From NCBI RefSeq assembly GCF_041027365.1, contig NZ_JBFTEH010000006.1, positions 1 to 64,000 on the forward strand: a DNA stretch of 64,000 nt, read 5' to 3'. How positions within the stretch are numbered: position 1 is the stretch's first letter; the number at the start of each line of letters is the position of its first letter. The stretch is from VKMB-3413 sp041027365. Its GTDB lineage: Bacteria > Pseudomonadota > Alphaproteobacteria > Rhizobiales > Rhizobiaceae. The notes under the pieces are model-generated. The model made no database searches. It was not told the DNA's origin and saw only the letters and a program-made list of their open reading frames with translations. Positions 35,134-43,659 of this stretch are shown piece by piece. The position numbers and the translations under genes are program-made.

Positions 35134-35895
35134 TCAGCGCCCGAGCGAGCGCTCGACGGCCTCGGCCGCGCCCTGCACCGCTCGGGCGAGTTCGGCCTGC
35201 CGCTCCTCCGCCTTGCGGTCGGGCAGCACGATCGAGATCGTCGCGACACAAGCGCCCCGCTCGTCGCGGATCGGCGCGGCGATGCAGGCGACGGAGAACT
35301 CGCTGGCGTTGAACTGCACCGCCAGGCGGTTCTCAAAATCGGCCCGCGCCTGCGCCGACAGCCGGTCGGGATCGGTTTCCGCCATGCCGGTCGCGGACGG
35401 CCGCGCCGAGGCGGCGAAGGCGTCCCGCCGCTCCTTGTCGCCGAGATGGCCGAGCAGCAGCCGGCCGGAGGCGGTCCAGTTCAGCGGCACCCGGGTGCCG
35501 ACATGCGAGGCGACGCGGAAATGCCCCTCGCCCTCCTCCATGCCGATCACCAGCATCATGCCGCCGTCGCGGGTGCAGATCTGCACGGTCTCGCCGGTCA
35601 CCTCGACGAGGCGCTGCATCTCCTGCTGGGCGCTGCCGAAGACATCGAGGCGCGCCCGGTAGACGAGGCCGTAGCGCATCAGCCGGGCGCCGAGCCACAC
35701 CGTGTTGTCTGGCCCGCGCGACAGCATCTCGCGCTCCACCAATTCGTCCACCAGCCGGTAGATCGTCGAGATCGGCGCCCCTGCGCTTTTCGCCAGGTCG
35801 TAGGCCGACATCGGCGCCCGCCGCTCCGCCAGGATGTCCATCACCTGCAGCGACCGGTCGATGCCGCTCGTCCTCGTCCTCGCCGTCGCGCTCAT
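35134..35895 (-). CDS. IclR-family transcriptional regulator
   Basis: A 253-residue regulator. The N-terminal winged helix reads IDRSLQVMDILAERRAPMSAYDLAKSAG, then ISTIYRLVDELVEREML. The IclR effector domain follows, with LNWTASGRLLLGHL (the usual PLHATAxGKA segment) and FSVACIAAPIRDERGACVATISI near the end. I place the start at ATG 35895, with GAGGA just upstream; an ATG nine codons earlier has no site. It is convergent with the importer operon and divergent from the SelA-like gene, so it probably controls both. The ATCCG repeats at 28025 are candidate sites. Confidence 0.92.
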   Translation of the reverse strand: MSATARTRTSGIDRSLQVMDILAERRAPMSAYDLAKSAGAPISTIYRLVDELVEREMLSRGPDNTVWLGARLMRYGLVYRARLDVFGSAQQEMQRLVEVTGETVQICTRDGGMMLVIGMEEGEGHFRVASHVGTRVPLNWTASGRLLLGHLGDKERRDAFAASARPSATGMAETDPDRLSAQARADFENRLAVQFNASEFSVACIAAPIRDERGACVATISIVLPDRKAEERQAELARAVQGAAEAVERSLGR

Positions 35896-36014
35896 GCCGT
35901 CCTCGTCGAAATGCCCTTCCATAAAACGGGAACAACGGCCGCGGTCAAGCGCCCGCCGCCGCACTTCGCTCGACAGCCAAGCACCCTCTGAGTTCTCACC
36001 ACCGGAATCCTGAC

Positions 36015-37211
36015 ATGCCTGCACCGCTCCGCCACAACTCCGACATCCGCTCCCGCCTCGGCCTGCGCCAGGTGATCAACGTCTCCGGCACCATGACCTT
36101 CCTCGGCGCCTCGATCATCACCGACGAGGCGATCGCCGCGATGGCCGCGATCGCGCCGGAATGGGTCGAGATGGACGATCTGCAGCGCCGCGCCAGCACG
36201 GTGATCGCGCGGCTGACCGGCGGCGAGGCCGGCTTCGTCACCGCCTGCTGCGCCGCCGGCATCTCGCTGACCATCGCCGGCGCGATGACCGGCACGGACC
36301 TCCTCGCCATCGAGCGGCTGCCGGATGACACCCGCGGCCTCAAGGACGAGGTGATCCTGCAGATCGGGCACGCCGTGAACTACGGCGCTCCGGTCGACCA
36401 GTCGATCCGCCTCACCGGCGCCAAGGTGGTGCTCGCCGGCACCGTCAGCTCGACCCTGCGCCATCACGTCGAGAACGCCATCACCGACCGGACCGCGGCG
36501 GTGCTGCACGTCGTCAGCCACCACACCGTGCAGTACGGCCAGCTGAGCCTCGAGGAAGTCGTCGAGATCTGCCGCCCGCGCGGCGTCCCGGTGATCGTCG
36601 ACGCGGCCTCGGAATACGACCTGACGGGCTTTCTCGCGAGGGGCGCCGACATCGTCATCTATTCCGGCCACAAGTTCCTGTCCGGGCCGACCAGCGGCAT
36701 CGTCGCCGGTCGCAAGGACCTCGTGCGCGCCGCCTATCTGCAGAACCGCGGCATCGGCCGGGCAATGAAGGTCGGCAAGGAATCGGTCGCCGGCGTGATG
36801 GCGGCGCTGGAGGCCTGGGAGACCCGCGACCATGCCGGCATCCGGGCGCGCGAAACGGCGGCGCTCGAGCTCTGGTCCGAAACGCTGAACCGCCAGCCCG
36901 GCCTTGCCGCCCGCATCGTCCCCGACCCGACCGGCAACCCGCTCGACCGCCTCGAGGTGGTGGTAACCGCCGAAAGCGGCTTCACCGCCTACGGCCTCGC
37001 CAAGACACTGGCGGCCGGCGACCCGCCGGTGATCGTGCGCGACCACGAGGCCGAGCTCGGCTTCTTCTTCCTCGACCCGTGCAACCTGCATCCCGGCGAG
37101 GCGGAGGTCGTCGCCGACGCCTTCGAGCGGGTGATGGCCGCGCCGCGCCCGGAGAACGCCACGGCGACAGCGCGCCACAGCGCCGAAGCGGCGCTGCGCT
37201 GGCCCGATTGA
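36015..37211 (+). CDS. SelA-like PLP-dependent enzyme (ammonia lyase/aminotransferase-type)
   Basis: A 398-residue fold-type I PLP enzyme of the SelA-like group. LGLRQVINVSGTMTFLGAS opens the protein, an ITDRTAAVLHVVSH segment follows, Asp is in VPVIVDAASEYDL (binds the PLP ring nitrogen), and the Schiff-base Lys is in IVIYSGHKFLSGPTSG (near residue 222). It is shorter than SelA (about 460) and lacks the tRNA-binding N-terminal domain. It resembles DgaE-type D-glucosaminate-6-phosphate ammonia lyases and similar proteins found beside amidohydrolases. It likely removes ammonia from the amine released by the metallohydrolase, with the RidA protein clearing intermediates. Confidence 0.85.
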   Translation: MPAPLRHNSDIRSRLGLRQVINVSGTMTFLGASIITDEAIAAMAAIAPEWVEMDDLQRRASTVIARLTGGEAGFVTACCAAGISLTIAGAMTGTDLLAIERLPDDTRGLKDEVILQIGHAVNYGAPVDQSIRLTGAKVVLAGTVSSTLRHHVENAITDRTAAVLHVVSHHTVQYGQLSLEEVVEICRPRGVPVIVDAASEYDLTGFLARGADIVIYSGHKFLSGPTSGIVAGRKDLVRAAYLQNRGIGRAMKVGKESVAGVMAALEAWETRDHAGIRARETAALELWSETLNRQPGLAARIVPDPTGNPLDRLEVVVTAESGFTAYGLAKTLAAGDPPVIVRDHEAELGFFFLDPCNLHPGEAEVVADAFERVMAAPRPENATATARHSAEAALRWPD

Positions 37212-37287
37212 CCGTCAGAGCTGCCAGTCTCTCTTTGTTGGCTCGCCGGTATCCCTGCCTTGTCAGCCCGGCGGAAGGGGCAAGGGC

Positions 37288-37732
37288 TCGGCGTCTGCGG
37301 CGCGGAGCGAAGGGTGCGGTCGAAGCGCCCGGTGGCGAGCAGCGCGCGCTGGAAGGCGAGGTTGGTCTCGTAGATCTCGACGATCGTGCCCTGGTCGAGC
37401 AGCGCCACGAAGCGCTCCGCCAGGCGCTGGAGCGCGGCGATCTCCGCGTCGTCGGCATGCGCCACCATGAATTCTGCGGCCGCCGTCTCCAGCATGATGC
37501 GGATGTCGCGGGTCTCGTCGGCGGCCGCATCGTCTTCGCGGTGGACATAGTAGCCGCGGTTCGGCAGGTACTCGATCAGCCGCTTTGCTGCCAGATGCTC
37601 CAGCGCCTTGCGGATCTCCGACCGGTTGGTGCGGTAGCGCTCCTGCAGGTCGATCTGCTTCAGCCAGGAGCCCGGCGAGAAGCACCCCGCCTGAATGTCG
37701 CTCGCGAGGCGATCGGCGACGCCCGGGCCGCC
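37288..37732 (-). pseudogene. GntR/FCD-family regulator, truncated at both ends
   Basis: In one continuous minus-strand frame I read a GntR winged helix (SDIQAGCFSPGSWLKQIDLQ, then RTNRSEIRKALEHLAAKRLI, then NRGYYVHRE). The start of an FCD ligand domain follows (IMLETAAAEFMVAHA, NLAFQRALLATGRFDRTLR). A stop codon lies just upstream of the first visible residue and there is no start, so about 20 N-terminal residues are gone. After FDRTLR the frame loses similarity, so most of the FCD domain is gone as well. IS debris begins on its 5' side within 60 bases. Confidence 0.7.
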
Positions 37733-37908
37733 TCACCCGCAGCCCGGCTTCTCGAACTCTTGTCCCGCAATTCCGGGTAGCGTCCTGGGAAGTGGTGGAA
37801 ATTCGTCGCCCTGCGCGGTGTAGAGGAAGGTGGCCATCGAGGTGGTCGGATACGGTGGAGCTTGCGGACTTCAACCTGACCGACGAGACCCCGATGACCT
37901 AGACGGCA

Positions 37909-38270
37909 ATGCCGCTGATCGAGCTTTTGCGGAAGCATGACGATGGATATCTCCTGCGCGCCGTGAGTGAGGCCGTCCTGCACCTCCTGATGGAACATGA
38001 TGAGGAGGGGCTGATCGGGGCCGGACGGCACGAGCGGGCGGAAAGCCGGCTCACCTATCGCCACGGCTACCGGGACCGCGATCTGAAGACGCGGCTCGAA
38101 TCGTTGAACCTGCCGGTGCCGAAGCTGCGGCAGGGTTCCTACTTCCCCGGCTTTCTTGAGCCGCGACAGATCGGCGGCGTCTAGACCCGGCGTGTTGATG
38201 ATCTCGTCCAGGCCATGGGCTTGTCGGGGATATCCAAGCGCACGGTATCGAAGCTGTGCAAGCGGCAAAA
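37909..38270 (+). pseudogene. IS256-family transposase, 5' fragment with internal deletion and stop
   Basis: From ATG 37909 the frame reads like the first quarter of an IS256 transposase: a helical N terminus with EAVLHLLMEHD, then RLTYRHGYRDRDLKTRLE, LNLPVPKLRQGSYFPGFLEPR. It then jumps to IGGV, a TAG, and continues in the same frame as TRRVDDLVQAMGLSG and KRTVSKLCK. A stretch of about 16 residues normally between EPR and the VSTRRVDE motif is missing, and the rest after SKLCK is replaced by IS3-type sequence. The left inverted end is probably near 37780-37810 (CCTGGGAAGTGGTGG). Confidence 0.75.
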
Positions 38271-38276
38271 GACGGC

Positions 38277-38348
38277 CTGCGGAACAAGGGTGTCCACCTG
38301 CCGGAGCTTCGCGACGATCTTCTCCTGCCTATGCTTCTTCTGCGGCAT
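38277..38348 (-). pseudogene. IS3-family OrfA fragment
   Basis: The minus strand encodes MPQKKHRQEKIVAKLRQVD and five more residues, the typical start of an IS3-family OrfA (helix-turn-helix subunit). It then joins the IS256 remnant directly. Only about 24 codons remain. The region upstream of this start (38349-38424) should hold the IS3 left end. Confidence 0.6.
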
Positions 38349-38389
38349 TCTCTCGTCCTCTGATGGCTCGAAAACCATGCCTCAGGGAG

Positions 38390-38424
38390 GATCACTTCAG
38401 CGGGGGAAGACCGCTGAAGTGATC
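38390..38424. repeat. 14-bp perfect inverted repeat
   Basis: GATCACTTCAGCGG, 7 nt, CCGCTGAAGTGATC. It lies just upstream of the IS3 OrfA fragment and could be two abutting IS ends or a hairpin. There is no U-tract on either side. Confidence 0.7.
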
Positions 38425-38460
38425 TGCCCTCGAAGGACTCCGTCTGCGGTCTGAGAAGTT

Positions 38461-38483
38461 CCAGATCGTCGTCGACGATCTGG
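38461..38483. repeat. 23-bp near-perfect palindrome
   Basis: Two 11-bp arms (CCAGATCGTCG and CGACGATCTGG) surround a single T. It lies 36 bp from the inverted repeat at 38390, at the edge of the IS debris. It could be a recombination or binding site, or part of a lost gene whose minus-strand frame reads TIQIVDDDLELL. Confidence 0.55.
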
Positions 38484-39061
38484 ATGGTGGGATTGGGTTT
38501 CAAGCGGAACTCCGGGACCGGCTGGCGGGTGGTGAAGATATGGCCATCCGGCGGCGCCCGCCGGGCGCGGCGCGCGCTGCAACAATCCAGAAACAAAATT
38601 CAACATGCGAGAAAATCGGGCGAAACGTCCGCGGCGCAGAGCAGTGGTGCCGTCCGAGGGGCGGTTCCTGATTCGAGACGTCCATGGGCCGCCGCCACGC
38701 ACTCATCGTCCTGACGCTGATCCCTACCGGATCGGCAGTCCATGCAGCCAACCCGTCGATCGCACAGGCTGCACCCTTGCCCTCCGACCGATGCCCTCCA
38801 CTCAACCGCCGGATCAGGCCGGCGGTATTCAGCGGGGCACAGAACAGGCCGCTCCAGGCGGCACGCAACCTGCAGAGAGGGCCGGCTCCAGGCTCTGTTC
38901 TCCGGGGCGAAAGACGCAAGGGCAGCGCTCCCTCTCCTACGTACTGCGGCTGCTCGGCATGAAACCCCGGATCTAGCGGTCCGAGCACGAGCGCGGGGCC
39001 GATCACGACGCAGAGGCGCCCAGCAGAGCGGTGGGCCTGAAAGAGATGAGGAAGACTGAAC
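38484..39061. other. Upstream region of the Pls-type operon
   Basis: No gene is supported in these 578 bases. A plus-strand frame at 38684 starts like a signal peptide (MGRRHALIVLTLIPTGSA) but lacks a ribosome site and then becomes Pro/Arg-rich. The promoter of the synthetase operon should lie here. The operon's own ribosome site is GAGGAAG at 39044-39050. Confidence 0.5.
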
Positions 39062-42000
39062 ATGAACGAACGAGTGGATGGCGCGATGCTCGAACGGCTC
39101 GCGATCCCGACGTCTTTCAGTGACCGGCTGGACCTCGGAGGACTGGGGTCCCCGCAGGTGCTGATCGGCGCCGACTTTACCGGCCACGGGCAGACCGTCG
39201 CTCGACTGGACATCCTCTTCGAAGAACGCGCACGGCGTTGGGCGGATGCGCCCGCGGTCATCTCCGCCGGACGCAGTTGGTCCTATGGCGAGATGGACAG
39301 ACGCGCCAACCAGCTCGCGCGGATACTGGCAGCCCGCGGCGTACGTGCCGGCGACAGGGTCGGGCTGCTGCTCGACCGGTCCGCCGAAACGTACATCGCG
39401 CTCCTCGCCACGATGAAGGCGGGCGCCGCCTTCGTGCCGCTCGCGCCCGCCTTCCCCGACGATCGCGTCGCCATGATCATCGAGGACGCGGAGATCGGCT
39501 TCGTGATCAGCGCCTCGCATTACGTCTCGCGCGTGGAGGCGTGGCAGCCACCCTTCCTCATGATCGACCAGATCGAAAGCGACGTCGCGGCGCAACCCGA
39601 TGCTCCGCTGCCGAGGCTGGCGCAGGACCCGTCCGGGCGGGAGACGTGCTATATTCTCTACACGTCGGGCACGACCGGCAGGCCGAAAGGCGTCGTCATC
39701 GAGCACCGCAGCATCAGCAACTTCGTGCAGGTTGCGGCAGCCTCCTACGGCTACCGGCTGGGAGATCGCGTCTATCAGGGCATGACGATCGCCTTCGACT
39801 TTTCGGTCGAGGAGATCTGGGTGCCCTTCGTCGCGGGCGCAACCGTCGTCCCGGCGCCCGGCCAGATGCCTCTGGTCGGCGATGAACTCGCAGAGTTCCT
39901 GCGCTCCAACGCCATCACCTGCATGGCCTGTAGCCCCACGCTCCTGTCCTCCGTCGAAGGTGACGTGCCAAGTCTCCGGCTGTTGATGGTCGGCGGCGAG
40001 GCCTGTCCCCCCAATCTGGTGATGCGATGGACCCGACCCGGGCGGCTGATCCTCAACACCTATGGGCCGACGGAGGCCACGGTGACCGCCACGATGAGCG
40101 TACTGGAGCCCGAAACTCCGGTCACGATCGGCCGGCCGCTGCCGACATATTCGATCGTCATCCTCGATGCGAAGCGGCCGGCTCTGGCAGGCGTGGATGA
40201 GCTCGGCGAGATCGGCATCGCGGGGATGGGCCTTGCGGCGGGCTACCTGAACCGGCCCGAACTGACCGCCGCGAAGTTCATCGTCGATTTCCTCGGCCTA
40301 CCGAACAACCCCACGGGCCGCATCTACCGGACAGGCGATCTCGGCCGCGTCAATGCCGCGGGCGAGGTCGAATATCGCGGCCGCATCGACACGCAGGTTA
40401 AGATCAGGGGTTATCGCATCGAGCTCGGCGAGATTGAGTCGGTCCTCCTCGGACATCCGTCCATCGTCCAGGCGGCAGTGACAACGTGGGAAGCCGCGCC
40501 GGACCGCGTCGAACTGGCGGCCTACTACGCTTCCAAGGCCGGCGCGGCGCCCATCGAGCAGTCGGAACTCCTGGCGGAGCTGAAGCGCTGCCTACCCGAC
40601 TACATGGTGCCCACGGCCCTGGCCGAGGTGCCCGCCATCCCCATGACGGTCGCCAACAAGGCCGATCTGAACCGCCTGCCGAAGCCGGTCGCCGTGCGAT
40701 CATCGGCAGAACGATCGCACGTTGCGCCCAGCACCGAGACCGAATGCTTTCTGGCTCGCGCCCTGGCCGAGGTTCTCGGGATTGAAGCGGTTTCGACGGA
40801 GGACAATTTCTTCGACGACCTTGGCGCCAACTCGCTGCTGATGGCAAAGTTCTGCGCCAGGATCCGCAAGCTAGACGGCTGGATGACGACGTCCATGCGC
40901 GACATCTACCTAAATCCTACGATCGCACGACTTGCGTGGCACCTCGGCGCCCCCGACCGGCTAGCCGCCCGAGCCGACGAAGAAGTGCCGGTGCACCGGG
41001 CAACGGATCTCGCCTACTGGACCTGCGGCGCGGGCCAGCTGCTCTTCTACGTCGCCTATGCCTATGGCGGCCTCTGGATGCTCGACGTGGGCCTCAACTG
41101 GATCTACGACGCCCTCGGTGATCCTTTGCAAGTCTACCTGCGATGCGTGGCGTTGTCGGCAGCGGGCTTCTTCGGCATGACAGGATTTGCCGTCGCGGCC
41201 AAGTGGGCGCTGATCGGCCGCTGGACGGCCGGCTCCATACCGCTGTGGAGCTGGGACTACTACCGCTTCTGGGTGGCCAAGACATTGATCCGCGGCGCCC
41301 CCGTGGTGCTTTTCCGCGGTAGCCCGCTCTACACGCTCTACCTGCGGCTGCTGGGCGCTCGGCTCGGCAGCAACACGGTGGTCAAGTGCCGGGCGGTGCC
41401 GGTCTGCACCGACCTGATCAGCGTCGGCGACAACACCATCCTGCGCAAGGAATCCATGATCCTCGGCTTCCGAGCCCAGGCCGGATACATCCACATGGGG
41501 CCGATCGACATCGGCCGCGATGCCTTCGTAGGTGTCGGCAGCGTGGTCGACATCGACACGCGAATCGGCAACGGCGCGCAGCTCGGACATTCATCCTCGC
41601 TGCAACGCGGCCAGCGCATTCCCGATGGCGCGCACTGGCACGGTTCGCCAGCAGTTCAAACGGATGCGGATTACTGCCCGATCAAGCCGCTGCGCTTCTC
41701 GCCGGTCCGGCGCATGCTGTTCGAAGCCGTGCAGCTCTTCGGCCTCTTTGCCATCGTTACGCCGATCCCCCTGCTCTTCCATAGCTACTGGGAGACTGTC
41801 GGGGACAACTATCAGGAGACGATCGGCCTGGTCGCCATCGGCACGACAATCACCGTCCTCGGCACGGTACTCGGGTCGCTCTTCGTCGGTATGGTCCTGC
41901 CGCGCCTGTTGCGTCGCGTGCTGAAGCCGGGCCGCGACTACCCGATCTATGGTGTCCATCACTGGCTCCAGGCCGCTGTCGAAATGGGCAGCAACTCACG

Positions 42001-43195
42001 CATCCTGAACCTGCTCTTCGGCGACAGCTCGGCCATCGTGCATTACATGCGAGCCATCGGCTGGAACCTCAACGAAGTGGTGCAGACCGGTTCCAATTTC
42101 GGCACTAACCAGCAGCACGAGAACCCGCTGATGTGCGAGATCGGCAGCGGAACCATGGTCTCGGATGGACTTCTGCTCATCAACACGCAGAAGTCCGCCT
42201 CTGCCTTCCGCCTCGAACCCACGCGGATCGGCGACCGCAACTTCCTCGGCAACAATATCTACTACCCGCCAGGGGGCCGTACGGGCGACAATTGTCTGCT
42301 GGGCACCAAGGTCATGGTACCGATCGACGGACCGGTACGCGAGAATGTCGGTCTCCTCGGGTCGCCTTGCTTCGAGATCCCCCGCATGGTCGAACGCGAC
42401 CGCAGCCTGATCGCCGGCGTCAGCCACGAGACGCGCATGGCGCGGATCAGGGCCAAGAACCGGCACAATGCCGCGACGGCGCTGATCTTCCTGGCCGGAA
42501 ACTGGCTGGTGCTCTTTGCCACGATCGCGATATGGGACCGCGCGCTGAACTATTACGACGAGTGGGGCCACATCGCCGCGTTCGCCGCCATGGGCCTGAC
42601 CGTGGCCATCGCCCTGCCATTCTACATCCTGATCGAGCGGGCGAGCCTCGGGTTTAAGCGGCTGAAGCCGGCCACCATGACCATCTATGACACGCCTTTC
42701 TGGCGGCACGAGCGCCACTGGAAGCTGTCGGATACGCCCATCATCGCTCTGTTCGCAGGCACGCCCTTCCGGCCAGTCGTGCTGCGCCTGCTTGGGGCAA
42801 GGGTTGGCAAGCGAGTCTATGACGGCGGCGCCAACCTCACCGAGCGTTCGCTGGTCGAGATCGGCGACGACGCCACGCTCAACGAAGGCTGCGTGATCCA
42901 GCCGCATTCTCTGGAGGAAGGCGCCTTCAAATCCGACGTCATCCGCATCGGAGACGGTTGCACGCTCGGGCCGGCTGCCTTCGTCCACTATGGCGTGACC
43001 ATGGGCGACGGCTCGATAGCCGATCTCGACAGCTTCGTGATGAAGGGGGAGGTGCTCGAACCTAACTCGGTATGGCGCGGTAACCCGGCCAAGCTGCACG
43101 GCTTTGTCAAGCCGGTATCCGCCGACATCAAGGCGCCTGCCGCTGCTTCGGCTCAGGAACCTGCCGCAGCGCCACCACAGGCGCTCGCGGCATGA
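39062..43195 (+). CDS. Pls/PosA-type single-module non-ribosomal peptide synthetase
   Basis: A 1377-residue membrane-bound synthetase. An adenylation domain spans residues about 40-540: A3 YILYTSGTTGRPKG near 197, A4 AFDFSVEEIW near 244, A5 NTYGPTEATV near 331, A7 YRTGDLGR, A8 KIRGYRIELGEIE, and the A10 Lys in NKADLNRL. A thiolation domain follows with DDLGANSLL (Ser near 590). There is no condensation or thioesterase domain. The rest (650-1360) has six membrane helices and three left-handed beta-helix/acyltransferase-like blocks (for example RIGDRNFLGNNIYY and VEIGDDATLNEGCVIQP). This is the plan of epsilon-poly-L-lysine synthetase. By eye-alignment to GrsA the substrate pocket reads DFEAMGTVTK. 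The acidic 239 position favours a basic amino acid, which is inference. Confidence 0.93.
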   Translation: MNERVDGAMLERLAIPTSFSDRLDLGGLGSPQVLIGADFTGHGQTVARLDILFEERARRWADAPAVISAGRSWSYGEMDRRANQLARILAARGVRAGDRVGLLLDRSAETYIALLATMKAGAAFVPLAPAFPDDRVAMIIEDAEIGFVISASHYVSRVEAWQPPFLMIDQIESDVAAQPDAPLPRLAQDPSGRETCYILYTSGTTGRPKGVVIEHRSISNFVQVAAASYGYRLGDRVYQGMTIAFDFSVEEIWVPFVAGATVVPAPGQMPLVGDELAEFLRSNAITCMACSPTLLSSVEGDVPSLRLLMVGGEACPPNLVMRWTRPGRLILNTYGPTEATVTATMSVLEPETPVTIGRPLPTYSIVILDAKRPALAGVDELGEIGIAGMGLAAGYLNRPELTAAKFIVDFLGLPNNPTGRIYRTGDLGRVNAAGEVEYRGRIDTQVKIRGYRIELGEIESVLLGHPSIVQAAVTTWEAAPDRVELAAYYASKAGAAPIEQSELLAELKRCLPDYMVPTALAEVPAIPMTVANKADLNRLPKPVAVRSSAERSHVAPSTETECFLARALAEVLGIEAVSTEDNFFDDLGANSLLMAKFCARIRKLDGWMTTSMRDIYLNPTIARLAWHLGAPDRLAARADEEVPVHRATDLAYWTCGAGQLLFYVAYAYGGLWMLDVGLNWIYDALGDPLQVYLRCVALSAAGFFGMTGFAVAAKWALIGRWTAGSIPLWSWDYYRFWVAKTLIRGAPVVLFRGSPLYTLYLRLLGARLGSNTVVKCRAVPVCTDLISVGDNTILRKESMILGFRAQAGYIHMGPIDIGRDAFVGVGSVVDIDTRIGNGAQLGHSSSLQRGQRIPDGAHWHGSPAVQTDADYCPIKPLRFSPVRRMLFEAVQLFGLFAIVTPIPLLFHSYWETVGDNYQETIGLVAIGTTITVLGTVLGSLFVGMVLPRLLRRVLKPGRDYPIYGVHHWLQAAVEMGSNSRILNLLFGDSSAIVHYMRAIGWNLNEVVQTGSNFGTNQQHENPLMCEIGSGTMVSDGLLLINTQKSASAFRLEPTRIGDRNFLGNNIYYPPGGRTGDNCLLGTKVMVPIDGPVRENVGLLGSPCFEIPRMVERDRSLIAGVSHETRMARIRAKNRHNAATALIFLAGNWLVLFATIAIWDRALNYYDEWGHIAAFAAMGLTVAIALPFYILIERASLGFKRLKPATMTIYDTPFWRHERHWKLSDTPIIALFAGTPFRPVVLRLLGARVGKRVYDGGANLTERSLVEIGDDATLNEGCVIQPHSLEEGAFKSDVIRIGDGCTLGPAAFVHYGVTMGDGSIADLDSFVMKGEVLEPNSVWRGNPAKLHGFVKPVSADIKAPAAASAQEPAAAPPQALAA

Positions 43196-43659
43196 TGGCG
43201 ATCGGGAAGGCGCCGGCCGGCCTGCGTCTCTTGCCGGTCGGCCCCGACAACCGGTCACAGGCGCTTGCTCTCCAGCTCGGCCCCGGCCAGTCGGGGCTGG
43301 TCGCCAGCAACCGCGACTCGTTGCGCGAGGCACGGCGCGACCCGGACGCGCAGCCCCGCCTGGTGCTTAATGGCGACCAAGCCGTCGGCTTCCTCATGTA
43401 CGACGCCTCCCCGGGCGAGGACGAGGCGAGGCTTTACCGTTTCATGATCGATCGGACGCAGCAGCGAAAGGGCCTCGGTCGTGCCGCGTTGCGGCTGGTG
43501 CTGGACGAGATCGCAAGGCTCGACCATGTGATAAGGATTTCAATTTGCTACGAGCCATCCAATGAGGCCGCCAGACGCCTGTACACGAGCGCAGGCTTCA
43601 TTGAGACTGGGCTTGACGAGGACGGCGAAATGATCGCGCTGCTGGAACTGCGGCCGTGA
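43192..43659 (+). CDS. GNAT-family N-acetyltransferase, diamine/spermidine-type
   Basis: A 155-residue enzyme. The acetyl-CoA loop is RTQQRKGLGRAALRLVL (near residue 88) and the C-terminal motif is YEPSNEAARRLYTSAGF (near 120). Both resemble SpeG/BltD-type acetyltransferases that act on polyamines or other free amines. The start overlaps the synthetase stop (ATGA; a second ATG follows directly), and the stop overlaps the next gene (GTGA), so it is a fixed part of the operon. It could acetylate the amino acid monomer, cap the product or detoxify a cationic polymer for the producer. These are proposals from context. Confidence 0.88.
   Translation: MMAIGKAPAGLRLLPVGPDNRSQALALQLGPGQSGLVASNRDSLREARRDPDAQPRLVLNGDQAVGFLMYDASPGEDEARLYRFMIDRTQQRKGLGRAALRLVLDEIARLDHVIRISICYEPSNEAARRLYTSAGFIETGLDEDGEMIALLELRP

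Noticed and set aside
38684..38962. 92-codon frame starting like a signal peptide upstream of the synthetase gene
   Set aside because: No ribosome site, and after the first 22 residues the sequence becomes Pro/Arg-rich and structureless, as in shadow frames of GC-rich DNA.
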